A DNA stretch of 8,218 bases from Lachnospiraceae bacterium (lineage in GTDB: Bacteria; Bacillota; Clostridia; Lachnospirales; Lachnospiraceae): positions 1-8,218 of the forward strand of contig SFNX01000076.1 of assembly GCA_004552595.1 (NCBI GenBank). Direction: 5' to 3'. How positions within the stretch are numbered: the stretch's first letter is position 1; each line of letters begins with the position of its first letter. The notes under the pieces are model-generated. The model was given only the letters and a program-made list of their open reading frames with translations. It ran no database searches and had not been told where the DNA came from. Positions 1 to 4,513 of this stretch are shown one piece after another. The position numbers and the translations under genes are program-made.

Positions 1-381
1 GCAGAGAATGCAGGTCTTTTTGCAAATCTGTTCTACTATAACGAAAATACCGGAGAGATGGAATTTATCTGTTACGATGAGATTGCAGCGGATGGAACGG
101 CAGATCTTACATTTACTCACGCTTCTGATTATGCAATTGTAATTGACACAGAGCCGATGGATAGTGTATCAGATGGCGAAGTATTAAATGGAGAAACTGA
201 TTCTGATGAAGAAATATCTACAATAGAAAATGATAAGAAGGATACACAGGATGTCACAGAAGCAGATAGTAAAACATGGAATCCATGGTGGGTTATCATA
301 ATCTGCATTGTGGTAATTGTAATCACTCTTGGAGCATTCATTGTAATAAAGAAAAAGAAATCAGAAGATCTAAATAATTAA
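1..381 (+). CDS. C-terminal part of a membrane-anchored surface protein (5' end outside window)
   Basis: The reading frame is open from the first base and ends at TAA 379-381, so only the last 126 residues are visible; the ATG at 58 is probably internal. The visible part begins with a beta-rich stretch (YYNENTGEM, then a DLTFTHASDYAIVID segment) like the final extracellular module of many clostridial surface proteins. A very acidic Asp/Glu/Ser/Thr linker follows, then one hydrophobic segment starting at NPWWVIIICIVV and a short KKKK-containing tail. This predicts an outside domain, a spacer, one transmembrane helix and a cytoplasmic basic stop-transfer. There is no LPXTG-like motif before the helix, so anchoring is probably by the helix, not sortase. 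The extracellular function cannot be read from this fragment. It points away from the relaxase gene and is separated from it by a terminator. Whether it is element cargo or host DNA is unresolved. Confidence 0.8.
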   Translation, partial: AENAGLFANLFYYNENTGEMEFICYDEIAADGTADLTFTHASDYAIVIDTEPMDSVSDGEVLNGETDSDEEISTIENDKKDTQDVTEADSKTWNPWWVIIICIVVIVITLGAFIVIKKKKSEDLNN

Positions 382-390
382 TTATTTTAG

Positions 391-417
391 GGTGGGGTCA
401 GATGACCCCGCCTTTTT
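391..417 (+). terminator. Rho-independent terminator after the surface-protein gene
   Basis: A 10-bp stem (391-400 with 403-412, one T-G wobble) has a GA at its tip and is followed by five T residues (413-417). It lies 9 bp after the surface-protein stop. The leftward relaxase gene stops at 425, so the hairpin sits between converging genes and may also stop mob transcripts, although the minus-strand side lacks a clean U tract. Confidence 0.9.
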
Positions 418-424
418 ATTTTGA

Positions 425-1912
425 CTATAATGACTGGTCTTTCTTTGACTGTGTTTTATCATCCTCACGTGCTTCTTCCTGAATGTGAGATTGCATGGAT
501 TCAGCAGCGCCTTTACCAATGTATTCATTTAGTGTAGATAATGCTGATTCAAGATTTTTTAAGTCTTTTTCGTGCTGTTTCCATGTAGATGTAAGAGAAA
601 CTTTTTTGTCTTCCATAAGGCTGTAACCATCAGTCATTGTATGGTAATTCATCTTGGAAGGTATTATGCCAAACTTGTCATTTAATACATGTTCTGCAGC
701 ATAGAAAAGAGTAAGTTTTGTATCATGCTCTCTGTAATATCTGTCAGGATCCTTAGAGCGAAGCATTGCATTATGATACCTTAGGTTATCCTTATAAATC
801 TCTGCATAATGAAGAATCTCTGATGCAGTTTTCATCTTTTTTTCAAGTTCAACAAGAGAAGATTTTGTTTCTTTTATGAGTAACATCTTTTCAGAAATTG
901 CTTCCTCAATATCCTTTATTTTATTAACCGAAGCGTAGGCATGAGCTGCAGCTTTCAGGTTAGAAACATTTGCCCAGCGAAGCAGGGAAGGAGAGGAGAG
1001 CATCTTATCTGTTGATGTATCAATGAGTGTTTGGCGAGGATCTTTTGTGATATCTTTAGGAGTCCTTTTTATGATATCATCCATGGATTTAATCTTAATA
1101 TCATCTGAAGTTTGAGGCCTTTTTGGAAAAGGAGTTTTTCTTATCTTTTCTTTTGATTTATTCCTATCAATCCTATCCTTTATCTTTTCTTTGGTATAGG
1201 ATTCACCAAGTGACCTTGCTGAACCACGAATGAAATTTTTGTTATCCATAGGGCGAAACGATATGTATTTTGGTGAATCAACAGAAAGATTTTCACCCTT
1301 TATTTCATAGCCCTTTGCTTTCATGAGTTCAAGAAAGTTTTCATATGATGAAGCAATGGAAACGATAGAATCAATATCATCAGTAAGCCGTTTCTTATAT
1401 GAAGTATTCTCTTTGCCGGATGCCCATTCATTGTATTTGACACCCCGCTTTTTACCGACATTTATGATAGAAAGATTATGTTCCATACAAAGCTTGTCAC
1501 TAAGGTGTCTTATGTGATGATAACTTCGTTTATTGTCATCATATTTTCTGTGATGAATGTTATCAGCTGCACAGAAAATGATATGGTTGTGTATGTGCTC
1601 ATGATCAATATGTGTTGCAAGTATATAGGAATATTGTCCATTTAGTAAACGTTCAGCTAGCTCTTTACCAATGGCATGCGCTTCATCATAAGATACTTCA
1701 CCGGGCATAAAAGATTGTATAAGATGATATGCTTTGTTTGGTCCTGCACTTATGGTTTTCTTAAGAGCAAAATCAAACTCAATGTCAGCTGATTCCGGAG
1801 AACAGGCATAGGAATCAACGAGCATTTTCTCATCCGTCTTGTCGGGATTTGTGATGTATGCTATTGCCTTGTTAACGGTTGCTTTAATAGCATGGATCTT
1901 TGTATATGCCAT
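425..1912 (-). CDS. MOBP-type relaxase (mobilization nuclease), pfam03432 family
   Basis: This 495-aa protein is a DNA relaxase that would nick one strand at oriT and stay attached to the 5' end to lead it through a conjugation channel. The N-terminal third carries the family signature: Tyr19 in an AIAYITNPDKT context is the likely nucleophile, and the metal-binding motif HIDHEHIHNHIIF (residues 101-113) has the HxDxxHxHxH spacing. The C-terminal half is lysine- and glutamate-rich with likely coiled coil, as usual for relaxosome contacts. The start ATG (complement of 1910-1912) has AAAGGAG about 14 bases upstream, rather far. Its first 52 bp overlap the 3' end of mobC, so translational coupling is likely. 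It has no helicase or primase domain. Family assignment is firm; the helper conjugation system is unknown. Confidence 0.93.
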   Translation of the reverse strand: MAYTKIHAIKATVNKAIAYITNPDKTDEKMLVDSYACSPESADIEFDFALKKTISAGPNKAYHLIQSFMPGEVSYDEAHAIGKELAERLLNGQYSYILATHIDHEHIHNHIIFCAADNIHHRKYDDNKRSYHHIRHLSDKLCMEHNLSIINVGKKRGVKYNEWASGKENTSYKKRLTDDIDSIVSIASSYENFLELMKAKGYEIKGENLSVDSPKYISFRPMDNKNFIRGSARSLGESYTKEKIKDRIDRNKSKEKIRKTPFPKRPQTSDDIKIKSMDDIIKRTPKDITKDPRQTLIDTSTDKMLSSPSLLRWANVSNLKAAAHAYASVNKIKDIEEAISEKMLLIKETKSSLVELEKKMKTASEILHYAEIYKDNLRYHNAMLRSKDPDRYYREHDTKLTLFYAAEHVLNDKFGIIPSKMNYHTMTDGYSLMEDKKVSLTSTWKQHEKDLKNLESALSTLNEYIGKGAAESMQSHIQEEAREDDKTQSKKDQSL

Positions 1913-2205
1913 ATCTTATCCATCATCTCCTTTACCTGTTTTATATCATCGGCAGTAGCGACATCAAAAGTATTTGCCTTTCTGGCAATCTGATTTATGT
2001 TGTTATTAATCTGTGATAATGCTCTGTTGTACTGCTTAAGTTCTGAGTAATCTATTTCATAAACAAAGCTGTAGACAATAAGGTTTCGTATGTATGAAGA
2101 GCGACTAGGAAGACCCGAAGCTTTCCATTTAGCTTCAAGAAGTACTTTCTCATCATTGCTTAAAAAGAATTTGAATTCATTATTCCGCGTTCGATTTTTA
2201 CTCAT
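1861..2205 (-). CDS. mobC: MobC-like relaxosome accessory protein
   Basis: This 114-aa protein is a probable oriT-binding accessory factor that helps the relaxase open and nick oriT. The segment INNNINQIARKANT (about residues 67-80) is the hallmark of the bacterial mobilization protein MobC family. The N-terminal part (FKFFLSNDEKVLLEAKWKAS, then SRSSYIRNLIV) resembles a ribbon-helix-helix DNA-binding fold. The start was set at the ATG complementary to 2203-2205 because AAAGGAA (complement of 2215-2221) sits 9 bases before it. The upstream extension of the open frame reads through the inverted repeats of the oriT candidate and is not credible protein. It is followed directly by the relaxase, with 52 bp of overlap. 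The adjacent hairpin-rich DNA is the natural binding target. Confidence 0.9.
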   Translation of the reverse strand: MSKNRTRNNEFKFFLSNDEKVLLEAKWKASGLPSRSSYIRNLIVYSFVYEIDYSELKQYNRALSQINNNINQIARKANTFDVATADDIKQVKEMMDKIWHIQRSMLLKQPLTRQ

Positions 2206-2237
2206 GTGATTAAATTCCTTTCGTATAGTTAAGGGGT

Positions 2238-2253
2238 CCGGGGATATCCCCGG
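2238..2253. repeat. Perfect 16-bp palindrome in the oriT candidate
   Basis: CCGGGGATATCCCCGG equals its own reverse complement. It is GC-rich in AT-rich surroundings and lies 33 bp from the mobC start, inside its 5' leader. It could be a MobC or relaxase binding site, a hairpin in single-stranded transfer DNA, or an operator for the mob pair. Confidence 0.8.
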
Positions 2254-2305
2254 GTAATAACAAAATGATGCGTATAAATAATAGGAAGAAACGCATTCAT
2301 TTTGT

Positions 2306-2325
2306 TGGGTGTGGGAACACACCCA
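2306..2325. repeat. Inverted repeat with 8-bp arms in the oriT candidate
   Basis: TGGGTGTG (2306-2313) and CACACCCA (2318-2325) pair perfectly around a GGAA loop. Inverted repeats of this type next to MOBP nick sites are recognised by relaxases, and this is the most nick-proximal-looking hairpin here, though the nick position itself is not visible. Confidence 0.75.
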
Positions 2326-2341
2326 GTGCTTGCTATTCCTT

Positions 2342-2367
2342 TGCACAATTCCCGTAGGGAATGTGCA
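2342..2367. repeat. Bulged inverted repeat in the oriT candidate
   Basis: TGCACA-A-TTCCC (2342-2353) pairs with GGGAATGTGCA (2357-2367) around a GTA loop, leaving one bulged A. It is the third hairpin of the cluster upstream of mobC. Confidence 0.65.
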
Positions 2368-2386
2368 TCTGACTGTATAGGAAGAT

Positions 2387-2429
2387 AAAAAAAGACTGTG
2401 TACAGGCATAGTATCCCGTGCAACAGTCT
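2387..2429 (-). terminator. Leftward rho-independent terminator or attenuator upstream of oriT/mobC
   Basis: Read on the minus strand, AGACTGT (complement of 2423-2429) pairs with ACAGTCT (complement of 2393-2399), and a run of T follows (complement of 2387-2392). Partial pairing in the 23-nt interior could extend the stem. It faces left, yet no leftward gene lies to its right. It therefore ends either a short RNA from the promoter at 2468-2497 or works as an attenuator in the mob leader. Confidence 0.6.
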
Positions 2430-2463
2430 GAATTGGTCGATATGTTTAACTGTGTTATCCGAC
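2387..2463 (-). ncRNA. Predicted short leftward RNA or mob-operon leader (about 75 nt)
   Basis: A leftward promoter (2468-2497) and a leftward terminator (2387-2429) bracket about 75 nt with no open reading frame of note. The predicted transcript starts with a hairpin whose arms are GGTCG and CGACC (complement of 2460-2464 and 2435-2439) around a 20-nt loop, and ends with the terminator hairpin. This fits an independent small RNA or an attenuated leader for mobC-relaxase. No known RNA family was recognised. Confidence 0.35.
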
Positions 2464-2467
2464 CACT

Positions 2468-2497
2468 ATTGTAAATGATTGAAGCGGTAGCGTGCAA
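2468..2497 (-). promoter_or_regulatory. Predicted leftward promoter toward oriT and mobC
   Basis: On the minus strand, TTGCAC (complement of 2492-2497) and TACAAT (complement of 2468-2473) are separated by 18 bp. The -10 is good and the -35 is moderate. The start point would be near 2461, just before the hairpin and terminator of the predicted short RNA. Confidence 0.4.
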
Positions 2498-2590
2498 GTA
2501 CTGAATTTAGACAGACGCATCTTTTATGCTTTTCCTATGCAGCAAACAGTAATGCAATATTTGGGGGAAAGCATTATTTCAGCAATAACC

Positions 2591-2619
2591 TTGAAACGGC
2601 AAATATATATTGATATTAC
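2591..2619 (+). promoter_or_regulatory. Possible promoter for the Cro/C1-type regulator
   Basis: TTGAAA (2591-2596), a 17-bp spacer and TATTAC (2614-2619) with an upstream TG (extended -10) form a plausible sigma-A promoter. The predicted start, about 2625, falls inside the left arm of the terminator at 2621-2650. RNA made here would lack part of that stem and could escape it, while transcripts from further left would be stopped. Confidence 0.35.
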
Positions 2620-2620
2620 A

Positions 2621-2650
2621 GACATCCATTTACATGGGTGTCTTTTTTTA
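2621..2650 (+). terminator. Rho-independent terminator, rightward
   Basis: GACATCCAT (2621-2629) pairs with ATGGGTGTC (2634-2642) with one wobble around a TTAC loop, followed by a seven-T tract (2643-2649). It insulates the regulator gene from transcription coming out of the oriT region. No intact rightward gene precedes it: the weak frame starting with GTG at 2492 runs through the terminator and is not convincing. Confidence 0.85.
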
Positions 2651-2843
2651 TACTACTACAATAAATTGGAGTAGTCCTGCCACGGATAATTGACATATGC
2701 ATTCCTCTGAAAAAAAGGAGGGTGCAAATGCGACATTGGAAAGGAACATAAGTTCAGTATTTTTTCATAAAGCAACAGAAGTGGTCAATAAAGCAAATGT
2801 CATACAAAAAATCTTTGACTACAATGAAATCAGGAGAGATGCG

Positions 2844-3233
2844 ATGAAAAAATATTTTACAACCGAGGAAGTTAAGGCTATCGGTCCTCGAATAAGAAAA
2901 CTTCTTGATGAGAATGGAATTTCAGTTGCTGAAGCGGCAGGCGAGCTTGGTATAGAAGTAAGTTATTACTACAGAATGTTAAAAGGTACCAGGCCAATGA
3001 CAATTGATAATCTTATTGCTCACTGCATGTATCTTGATGTGAGCTTAGGCTATCTACTTGCCGGAGATGAAAGCTTATATTGGGATGATAAGAATAATGT
3101 TGTTCCGGGAGAGATTGAAATTCTTATTGAAAAAGTTGTTTCTTCTATAGAAAATCTGGATGCACATAGACGAGCTGAGAAGGCTGCAAAATTGGGGCAC
3201 AGATTTTCTGAAATGATTGAGAAGATGAACTGA
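2844..3233 (+). CDS. Cro/C1-type HTH transcriptional regulator
   Basis: This 129-aa protein has a single helix-turn-helix in its N-terminal half (about residues 15-72; SVAEAAGELGIEVSYYYRMLKG at 27-48 is the HTH core, followed by TIDNLIAHCMYLDVSLGYLLAG, typical of XRE domains). A C-terminal helical segment rich in Glu, Lys and Arg is probably for dimerization. The frame is open further up to an ATG at 2697, but that ATG has no ribosome binding site; the ATG at 2844 has CAGGAG at 2831-2836 with 7-base spacing, so 2844 was chosen. It is transcribed alone, insulated by terminators on both sides, and lies between the mob and integration modules. It is a likely regulator of one or both, but its operator is not identified. 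Confidence 0.85.
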   Translation: MKKYFTTEEVKAIGPRIRKLLDENGISVAEAAGELGIEVSYYYRMLKGTRPMTIDNLIAHCMYLDVSLGYLLAGDESLYWDDKNNVVPGEIEILIEKVVSSIENLDAHRRAEKAAKLGHRFSEMIEKMN

Positions 3234-3254
3234 TATTTCGTCTCTCAGATAAAG

Positions 3255-3290
3255 CACACAAGGGGAAGCAACAGCCTCTTGTGTGTTTTT
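3255..3290 (+). terminator. Rho-independent terminator after the Cro/C1-type regulator
   Basis: CACACAAG (3255-3262) pairs with CTTGTGTG (3278-3285) around a 15-nt loop, followed by TTTTT (3286-3290), 21 bp after the regulator stop codon. Confidence 0.8.
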
Positions 3291-3653
3291 ATGGGTGATG
3301 AAGGTATTGTCGATATTAACACAACAATACATCCCTTTTGGTCGGGGGAACATATCACGAACAATCGCTCATAATGTGTTATCCACACAACTGAACCTTG
3401 AAAACTAAATATGAAAGTTCGCAGGACGTACAAAAGAGTTAGCTTGCTAAGAGGCTGTGCGATGATATGAGCGTGGCTGTTCTGGTTAGTGGCAGTGAAG
3501 GCCTGCCATGGCGATGATCCTTTTGATAATAATGATACACATTCTTAAAGAATCCCATTTACGACGAGGCGGTGCAAGACCGGTGTGAATCGTGAACCTG
3601 ATGATTACCTGCGAATCTATTTTTGTCTGTCAATAAAAGTGCATTTATAATTA
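3291..3653 (+). other. Gene-free region with a GC-rich island (decayed ORF or structured RNA)
   Basis: No intact gene is visible between the regulator and the recombination cassette. The left part holds a 7-bp inverted repeat (GTATTGT 3304-3310, ACAATAC 3324-3330) and a perfect DnaA-box-like TTATCCACA (3379-3387). From about 3421 to 3600 GC rises to about 48%, against roughly 38% in a sampled part of the integrase gene. Small hairpins occur: TTAGC-TT-GCTAA (3439-3450), TGGCAG/CTGCCA around 7 nt (3490-3508) and CGGT-GCAAG-ACCG (3570-3582). The frame from ATG 3411 reads as a possible small basic and hydrophobic protein (VRRTYKRVSLLRGCAM, then AWLFWLVAVKACHGDDPF) but is broken by TGA 3468-3470 and TAA 3546-3548. 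A decayed gene or a structured RNA are both possible. Confidence 0.4.
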
Positions 3654-3682
3654 TTGATTTTCCACCCAATGAGTGGTACAAT
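3654..3682 (+). promoter_or_regulatory. Promoter of the HTH-xis cassette
   Basis: TTGATT (3654-3659) and TACAAT (3677-3682) are separated by exactly 17 bp. The palindromic element at 3662-3676 fills the spacer and a second copy (3688-3702) begins 6 bp after the -10, covering the expected start point. A protein bound there would block RNA polymerase. Confidence 0.75.
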
Positions 3683-3702
3683 ACAAACCACTCAATGAGT
3701 GG
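3662..3702. promoter_or_regulatory. Tandem palindromic operators before the 68-aa HTH gene
   Basis: CCACCCAATGAGTGG (3662-3676) and CCACTCAATGAGTGG (3688-3702) are two 15-bp copies 26 bp apart, start to start. The second is a perfect CCACTCA-A-TGAGTGG palindrome; the first differs by one base. No other copy was noticed in the window. The 68-aa HTH protein encoded immediately downstream is the likely ligand (autoregulation). The right edge of copy two abuts the ribosome binding site. Confidence 0.75.
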
Positions 3703-3717
3703 AAAGGAGGTATTAAT

Positions 3718-3924
3718 ATGGTAGATAGAAATTCAACAACAGAAGAACTGGCATCATACCTTTATGAGTTACGTTCAAAGACTTCTATGAATAGAAGAGA
3801 GTTTGCGGAATACTTTGGTATTCCATTAAGAACTGTAGAGGAATGGGAAGCAGGTAGAAGAAGAATCCAGGATTATCTTTTAAGATTAATTGAGTACAAA
3901 CTCCGTATGGAAAATTTGATCTAA
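3718..3924 (+). CDS. Small HTH regulator, first gene of the recombination cassette
   Basis: This 68-aa protein is little more than one helix-turn-helix: MNRREFAEYFGIPLRTVEEWEAGRRR (about residues 24-49) is an XRE-type HTH core, followed by YLLRLIEYKLRME, a short helix that could form a dimer. The frame could start upstream, but ATG 3718 has a near-perfect AAAGGAGG (3703-3710) with 7-base spacing, and the longer version would be translated from the operators. It is probably a DNA-binding repressor (or activator) of its own promoter and of the excisionase gene 59 bp downstream. Small HTH proteins of this type commonly precede xis-int in Lachnospiraceae elements (family knowledge). Its target is most likely the CCACTCA-A-TGAGTGG pair, from position only. 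Confidence 0.85.
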   Translation: MVDRNSTTEELASYLYELRSKTSMNRREFAEYFGIPLRTVEEWEAGRRRIQDYLLRLIEYKLRMENLI

Positions 3925-3983
3925 AATGCATTTTTACTGGCAGATAAGCCAAGAGAAAATCATATAGCGAAAGGAGCACATAA

Positions 3984-4169
3984 ATGGTAGAAAACAAGTT
4001 TAAGTACAAACGAATTGAAGCTGCATGTGAAATATTTGGATGTGGCAGAAAGAAGATGAGGCAGATGGCTTTGGATGCAGGTGCCTTATACAAAATTGAT
4101 AAAACTCTTCTTATAGATATAAAAAAGGTAGAGGATTATATTCAGGAATTTTTTCTTGTAACTGAATAA
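3984..4169 (+). CDS. Excisionase-like small DNA-binding protein
   Basis: This 61-aa protein has the size and position of a Tn916-type Xis (67 aa in Tn916). The sequence YKRIEAACEIFGCGRKKMRQMALDAGALYKIDKTLLIDIKKVEDYI fits the MerR-like winged helix of excisionases: a helix-turn-helix with the basic GRKKMRQMA recognition segment (about residues 20-29), then a wing and a final helix. Xis proteins bend the element ends and steer the integrase toward excision. Start ATG 3984 has AAGGAG at 3971-3976 with 7-base spacing. It sits between the HTH regulator and the RHH-integrase pair, most likely on the transcript from 3654-3682. Sequence identity to known Xis is not obvious by eye, so the role rests on fold pattern and context. 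Confidence 0.75.
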   Translation: MVENKFKYKRIEAACEIFGCGRKKMRQMALDAGALYKIDKTLLIDIKKVEDYIQEFFLVTE

Positions 4170-4225
4170 TCTAATTTCTTATTATAGAAGGAGAAACAGG
4201 CTGGATAAATTTGTGTTGGATAATC

Positions 4226-4257
4226 GTATTACAAATATTATTGACTTATTGTAATAC
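4226..4257. promoter_or_regulatory. 9-bp inverted-repeat operator at the RHH-integrase promoter
   Basis: GTATTACAA (4226-4234) and TTGTAATAC (4249-4257) are perfect inverted copies with 14 bp between them. The -35 box lies between the arms and the right arm lies in the promoter spacer, so binding would exclude RNA polymerase. A partial half-site GTATTAGTA follows at 4271-4279. The RHH protein encoded 36 bp downstream is the likely binder. Confidence 0.7.
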
Positions 4258-4269
4258 ATAAAATATAAT
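4241..4269 (+). promoter_or_regulatory. Promoter of the RHH gene and integrase
   Basis: TTGACT (4241-4246), a 17-bp spacer and a consensus TATAAT (4264-4269) form the best promoter in the window. It would start transcription near 4276, just before the RHH ribosome binding site, giving the integrase a promoter separate from that of the HTH-xis genes. Confidence 0.8.
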
Positions 4270-4292
4270 GGTATTAGTAACGGAGGTATAAT

Positions 4293-4472
4293 ATGGCGAG
4301 AACAGGAAGACCGAAGACCGGGAAGCCTAAGGAGCACATCCTTAGTTTCAGGTTAAAGGAAGAAGAATTTAGCCAGATTAAAGAATATGCCGCTCGTTAT
4401 AACATGACCATGACTCAGATTATTGAGGAAGCTGTTAAAGATTATTTTAATAAACAGCAGACACAGAATTAG
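4293..4472 (+). CDS. Small ribbon-helix-helix (CopG/Arc-like) protein upstream of the integrase
   Basis: This 59-aa gene is easy to miss because of its length. It starts at ATG 4293, with GGAGG at 4282-4286 (6-base spacing), and ends at TAG 4470-4472. The basic arm MARTGRPKTGKPKEH leads into ILSFRLKEEEFSQIKEYAARYNMTMTQIIEEAVKDYF, with the pattern of an RHH fold: a short strand (ILSFRL, residues 16-21), helix A and helix B. RHH dimers bind DNA with the strand pair, and such small proteins are usually autorepressors. It lies 41 bp before the integrase start on the same strand and directly after a promoter overlapped by a 9-bp inverted repeat, so it probably represses itself and the integrase. 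It is not an antitoxin as far as can be seen, since no toxin gene is adjacent. Confidence 0.85.
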   Translation: MARTGRPKTGKPKEHILSFRLKEEEFSQIKEYAARYNMTMTQIIEEAVKDYFNKQQTQN

Positions 4473-4513
4473 TTCAGTGTAGAGTCTCTTTCTTGCTTGA
4501 AAGGAGCATATTA

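Larger units (their letters stand above)
2206..2385. other. Probable oriT region upstream of mobC
   Basis: Three inverted repeats are packed into about 130 bp directly upstream of mobC: a perfect 16-bp palindrome CCGGGGATATCCCCGG (2238-2253), a stem with 8-bp arms TGGGTGTG/CACACCCA around GGAA (2306-2325), and an 11-bp stem with one bulged A around GTA (2342-2367). The 9-mer ATAGGAAGA occurs twice (2281-2289, 2377-2385). Strong hairpins and short repeats next to mobC-relaxase are typical of MOBP transfer origins. The nick site was not identified, so this is inference from position and structure. Confidence 0.6.

Noticed and set aside
2206..2409. N-terminal extension of MobC to 182 aa
   Set aside because: The extension is translated from the oriT palindromes; the ATG at 2205 has a good ribosome binding site and starts the family-like sequence.
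2492..2674. 60-aa rightward frame starting with GTG between oriT and the regulator
   Set aside because: It has no ribosome binding site, runs through the terminator hairpin and T tract at 2621-2650, and resembles no family I know.
2697..2843. N-terminal extension of the Cro/C1-type regulator to 178 aa
   Set aside because: No ribosome binding site at 2697, low-complexity non-HTH residues, and a well-placed site before ATG 2844.
3411..3600. Group II intron, cobalamin riboswitch or rRNA-spacer fragment (GTGCG and CTTGAAAACT motifs nearby)
   Set aside because: No domain V, no reverse transcriptase and no full riboswitch core could be found; similarity is limited to short words.
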